Shown piece by piece: positions 62,974 to 64,000 of a stretch of DNA of 64,000 nucleotides. Both the position numbers and the translations under genes were made by a program. Position 1 is the first letter of the stretch. Each line of letters begins with the position of its first letter. This stretch comes from a candidate division TM6 bacterium GW2011_GWF2_37_49 (GTDB lineage: Bacteria > Babelota > Babeliae > Babelales > RVW-14): contig LBTE01000001.1 in NCBI GenBank assembly GCA_000989955.1, positions 124,001-188,000 on the forward strand, read 5' to 3'. The notes under the pieces are model-generated. The model saw only the letters and a list, made by a program, of their open reading frames with translations, was not told where the DNA came from and ran no database searches.

Positions 62974-63106
62974 AATAAATTCCATCTTTTTAAGTTAACC
63001 TGACAACACGTTAAGTAATGATATCTAAAAATATAAAAAATGAAAGCGGGTGAGTAATTCAAATTGCAAACATTTTTGACATATGCGTCAAGACACTGAT
63101 TTATAC

Positions 63107-63243
63107 GGCCATACATCAACCATATTCATCCAAACATACGATCAAATAACGTCTGCCAAACAATTGACAAGTTTTTAGATGCGAGCTGCCAGCACTGACT
63201 GGTTGCTGGCTGGCGAATAAAATTTTTGAAAATTGCGAAAAGT
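63107..63243 (+). repeat. Dispersed ~137-nt intergenic repeat, copy K
   Basis: Starts GGCCATACATCAA, contains GTTTTTAGATGCGAGCTGCC and TGACTGGTTGCTGGCTGGCG, and ends GAAAATTGCGAAAAGT. The stem GCCAGCA / TGCTGGC is perfect here. It lies in the 347-nt gap between two leftward genes; I see nothing else there. Confidence 0.87.
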
Positions 63244-63320
63244 AAAATTAGCTCTGATATGCACAAGTTTATTGTGAAATAAAGGCATCATTGGTTCAAG
63301 CCTCACATTTAATTTAATAA

Positions 63321-64000
63321 TCATAACCCAAGAAATTTTGTTGATTCAGTGCTTATAAAAAATTCACTTAGTGAAGCGCATGGATTTGCATATAATTGAC
63401 TTGCTTGGCATAATATGTCAATAATTCTTTCAGCAGGCATGCCCTTGTTAATTAAATACAATAATCTATCAATAAACCCACACATTCGTTGAAGTCTAGA
63501 GATTATGTCTTGAAATAATAAAAGCCATGGTTCTTGAGTGTGGCGAAATTGATTATCCCAATAATCACAATGAACATTACCACGTAACAGCGTCCAACAA
63601 GGTTTAATCATTACTTCCAATTTGTAATGTGGGTGTTCTGGCGCTATGTTATAAGCTTGCGTAATTCGCATTACCATATCAATAGAGTTTGTGCTAGTAT
63701 TCATATATAAATATATTATCATTTCACTGAACAGGTGCAATCCTTTTTGTAATGCAATAATCTCACTGACATGATGATTTATAAAATCAATTGGCGCTTT
63801 GTCTAGTCCGGAAAGATTTTTTCTAATGTTTATAAACGCGTTTGGACCGCATTCTTTACACATTGCCCACACTAAGATCGTCAAAGCATTGCGCATTGCT
63901 GGTCTAGATATACTAATTGCGTATGAGTCAAAACCCATGTAGCTTTCTGGGCCGGTTAATAAAGGGCTATGATCTACGCTAAATATACTTATAAATTGTT
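63321..64000 (-). CDS. Protein of unknown function, 5' end cut by window edge
   Basis: The frame stays open through an internal ATG at 63938 to the window edge (reading ...SIFSVDHSPLLTGPESYMGF), so the N-terminus lies outside and the visible part is 226 residues. It is alpha-helical with several Cys and Trp residues and no motif I recognise. A signal peptide or domain could be in the missing part. Confidence 0.6.
   Translation of the reverse strand, partial: QFISIFSVDHSPLLTGPESYMGFDSYAISISRPAMRNALTILVWAMCKECGPNAFINIRKNLSGLDKAPIDFINHHVSEIIALQKGLHLFSEMIIYLYMNTSTNSIDMVMRITQAYNIAPEHPHYKLEVMIKPCWTLLRGNVHCDYWDNQFRHTQEPWLLLFQDIISRLQRMCGFIDRLLYLINKGMPAERIIDILCQASQLYANPCASLSEFFISTESTKFLGL

Overview
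This AT-rich window reads as chromosomal DNA of a small-genome, host-associated Gram-negative bacterium, most probably of the phylum Dependentiae (TM6). That placement is my inference from gene content. Outer-membrane biogenesis is present (LpxK, HldE, MlaE/MlaF, LspA, two secreted SurA/PrsA-like proteins), as is peptidoglycan synthesis (MurD). Amino acids appear to be scavenged (two APC permeases, BrnQ). Several exported or membrane-anchored proteins have eukaryote-like or host-directed folds: a ubiquitin-specific protease, a cyclin, a degenerate ADP-ribosylglycohydrolase, a papain-like peptidase, a HAD protein and a methyltransferase.

Layout. 1-8.3 kb: priA (cut by the left edge), a DUF374 acyltransferase, an M16 peptidase, a Lys/Ala-rich H1-like mini-protein, a membrane-anchored Ndk and an N-domain-less ClpB. 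8.3-16.4 kb: palindromic repeats, two exported proteins, jag-mnmE, tRNA-Gly, kup and a SurA-like chaperone. 16.4-21.4 kb: a PrsA-like lipoprotein, two tandem APC permeases and an exported protein. 21.6-27.3 kb: a leftward run nusA-infB-lpxK-wecA/tagO-like. 27.3-27.9 kb: two inverted clusters of four DnaA-box-like 9-mers at 11-bp spacing beside an AT-rich tract, where sampled base composition also changes; this is a strong oriC candidate. 27.9-32.3 kb: superoxide dismutase, a hexulose-phosphate-synthase-like protein, hldE and murD. 32.3-39.1 kb: an exported coiled-coil protein and a leftward operon RecO-like / coiled coil / MscS / ubiquitin protease. 39.5-43.6 kb: tpiA, secG, mlaE, mlaF and a degenerate NtrC-like regulator. 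43.7-48.1 kb: three predicted exported proteins (HAD, cyclin, methyltransferase) with rarA between them. 48.1-57.3 kb: guaD, a polytopic membrane protein, hisS, lspA, pheT, an orphan HI0074-like protein and brnQ. 57.5-64 kb: tmRNA, leuS, transaldolase, the ADP-ribosylglycohydrolase-like protein and a protein cut by the right edge.

The most striking system-level signals are: (1) an exported Pho80/U-type cyclin, very unusual in a bacterium; (2) an exported ubiquitin protease coupled to an MscS channel operon; (3) a family of about 137-nt oriented intergenic repeats (ten full copies and one fragment) with conserved ends and a conserved GC-rich hairpin; and (4) the symmetric oriC-like element. 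All functional calls rest on reading the sequence and remembered family motifs; no database search was run.
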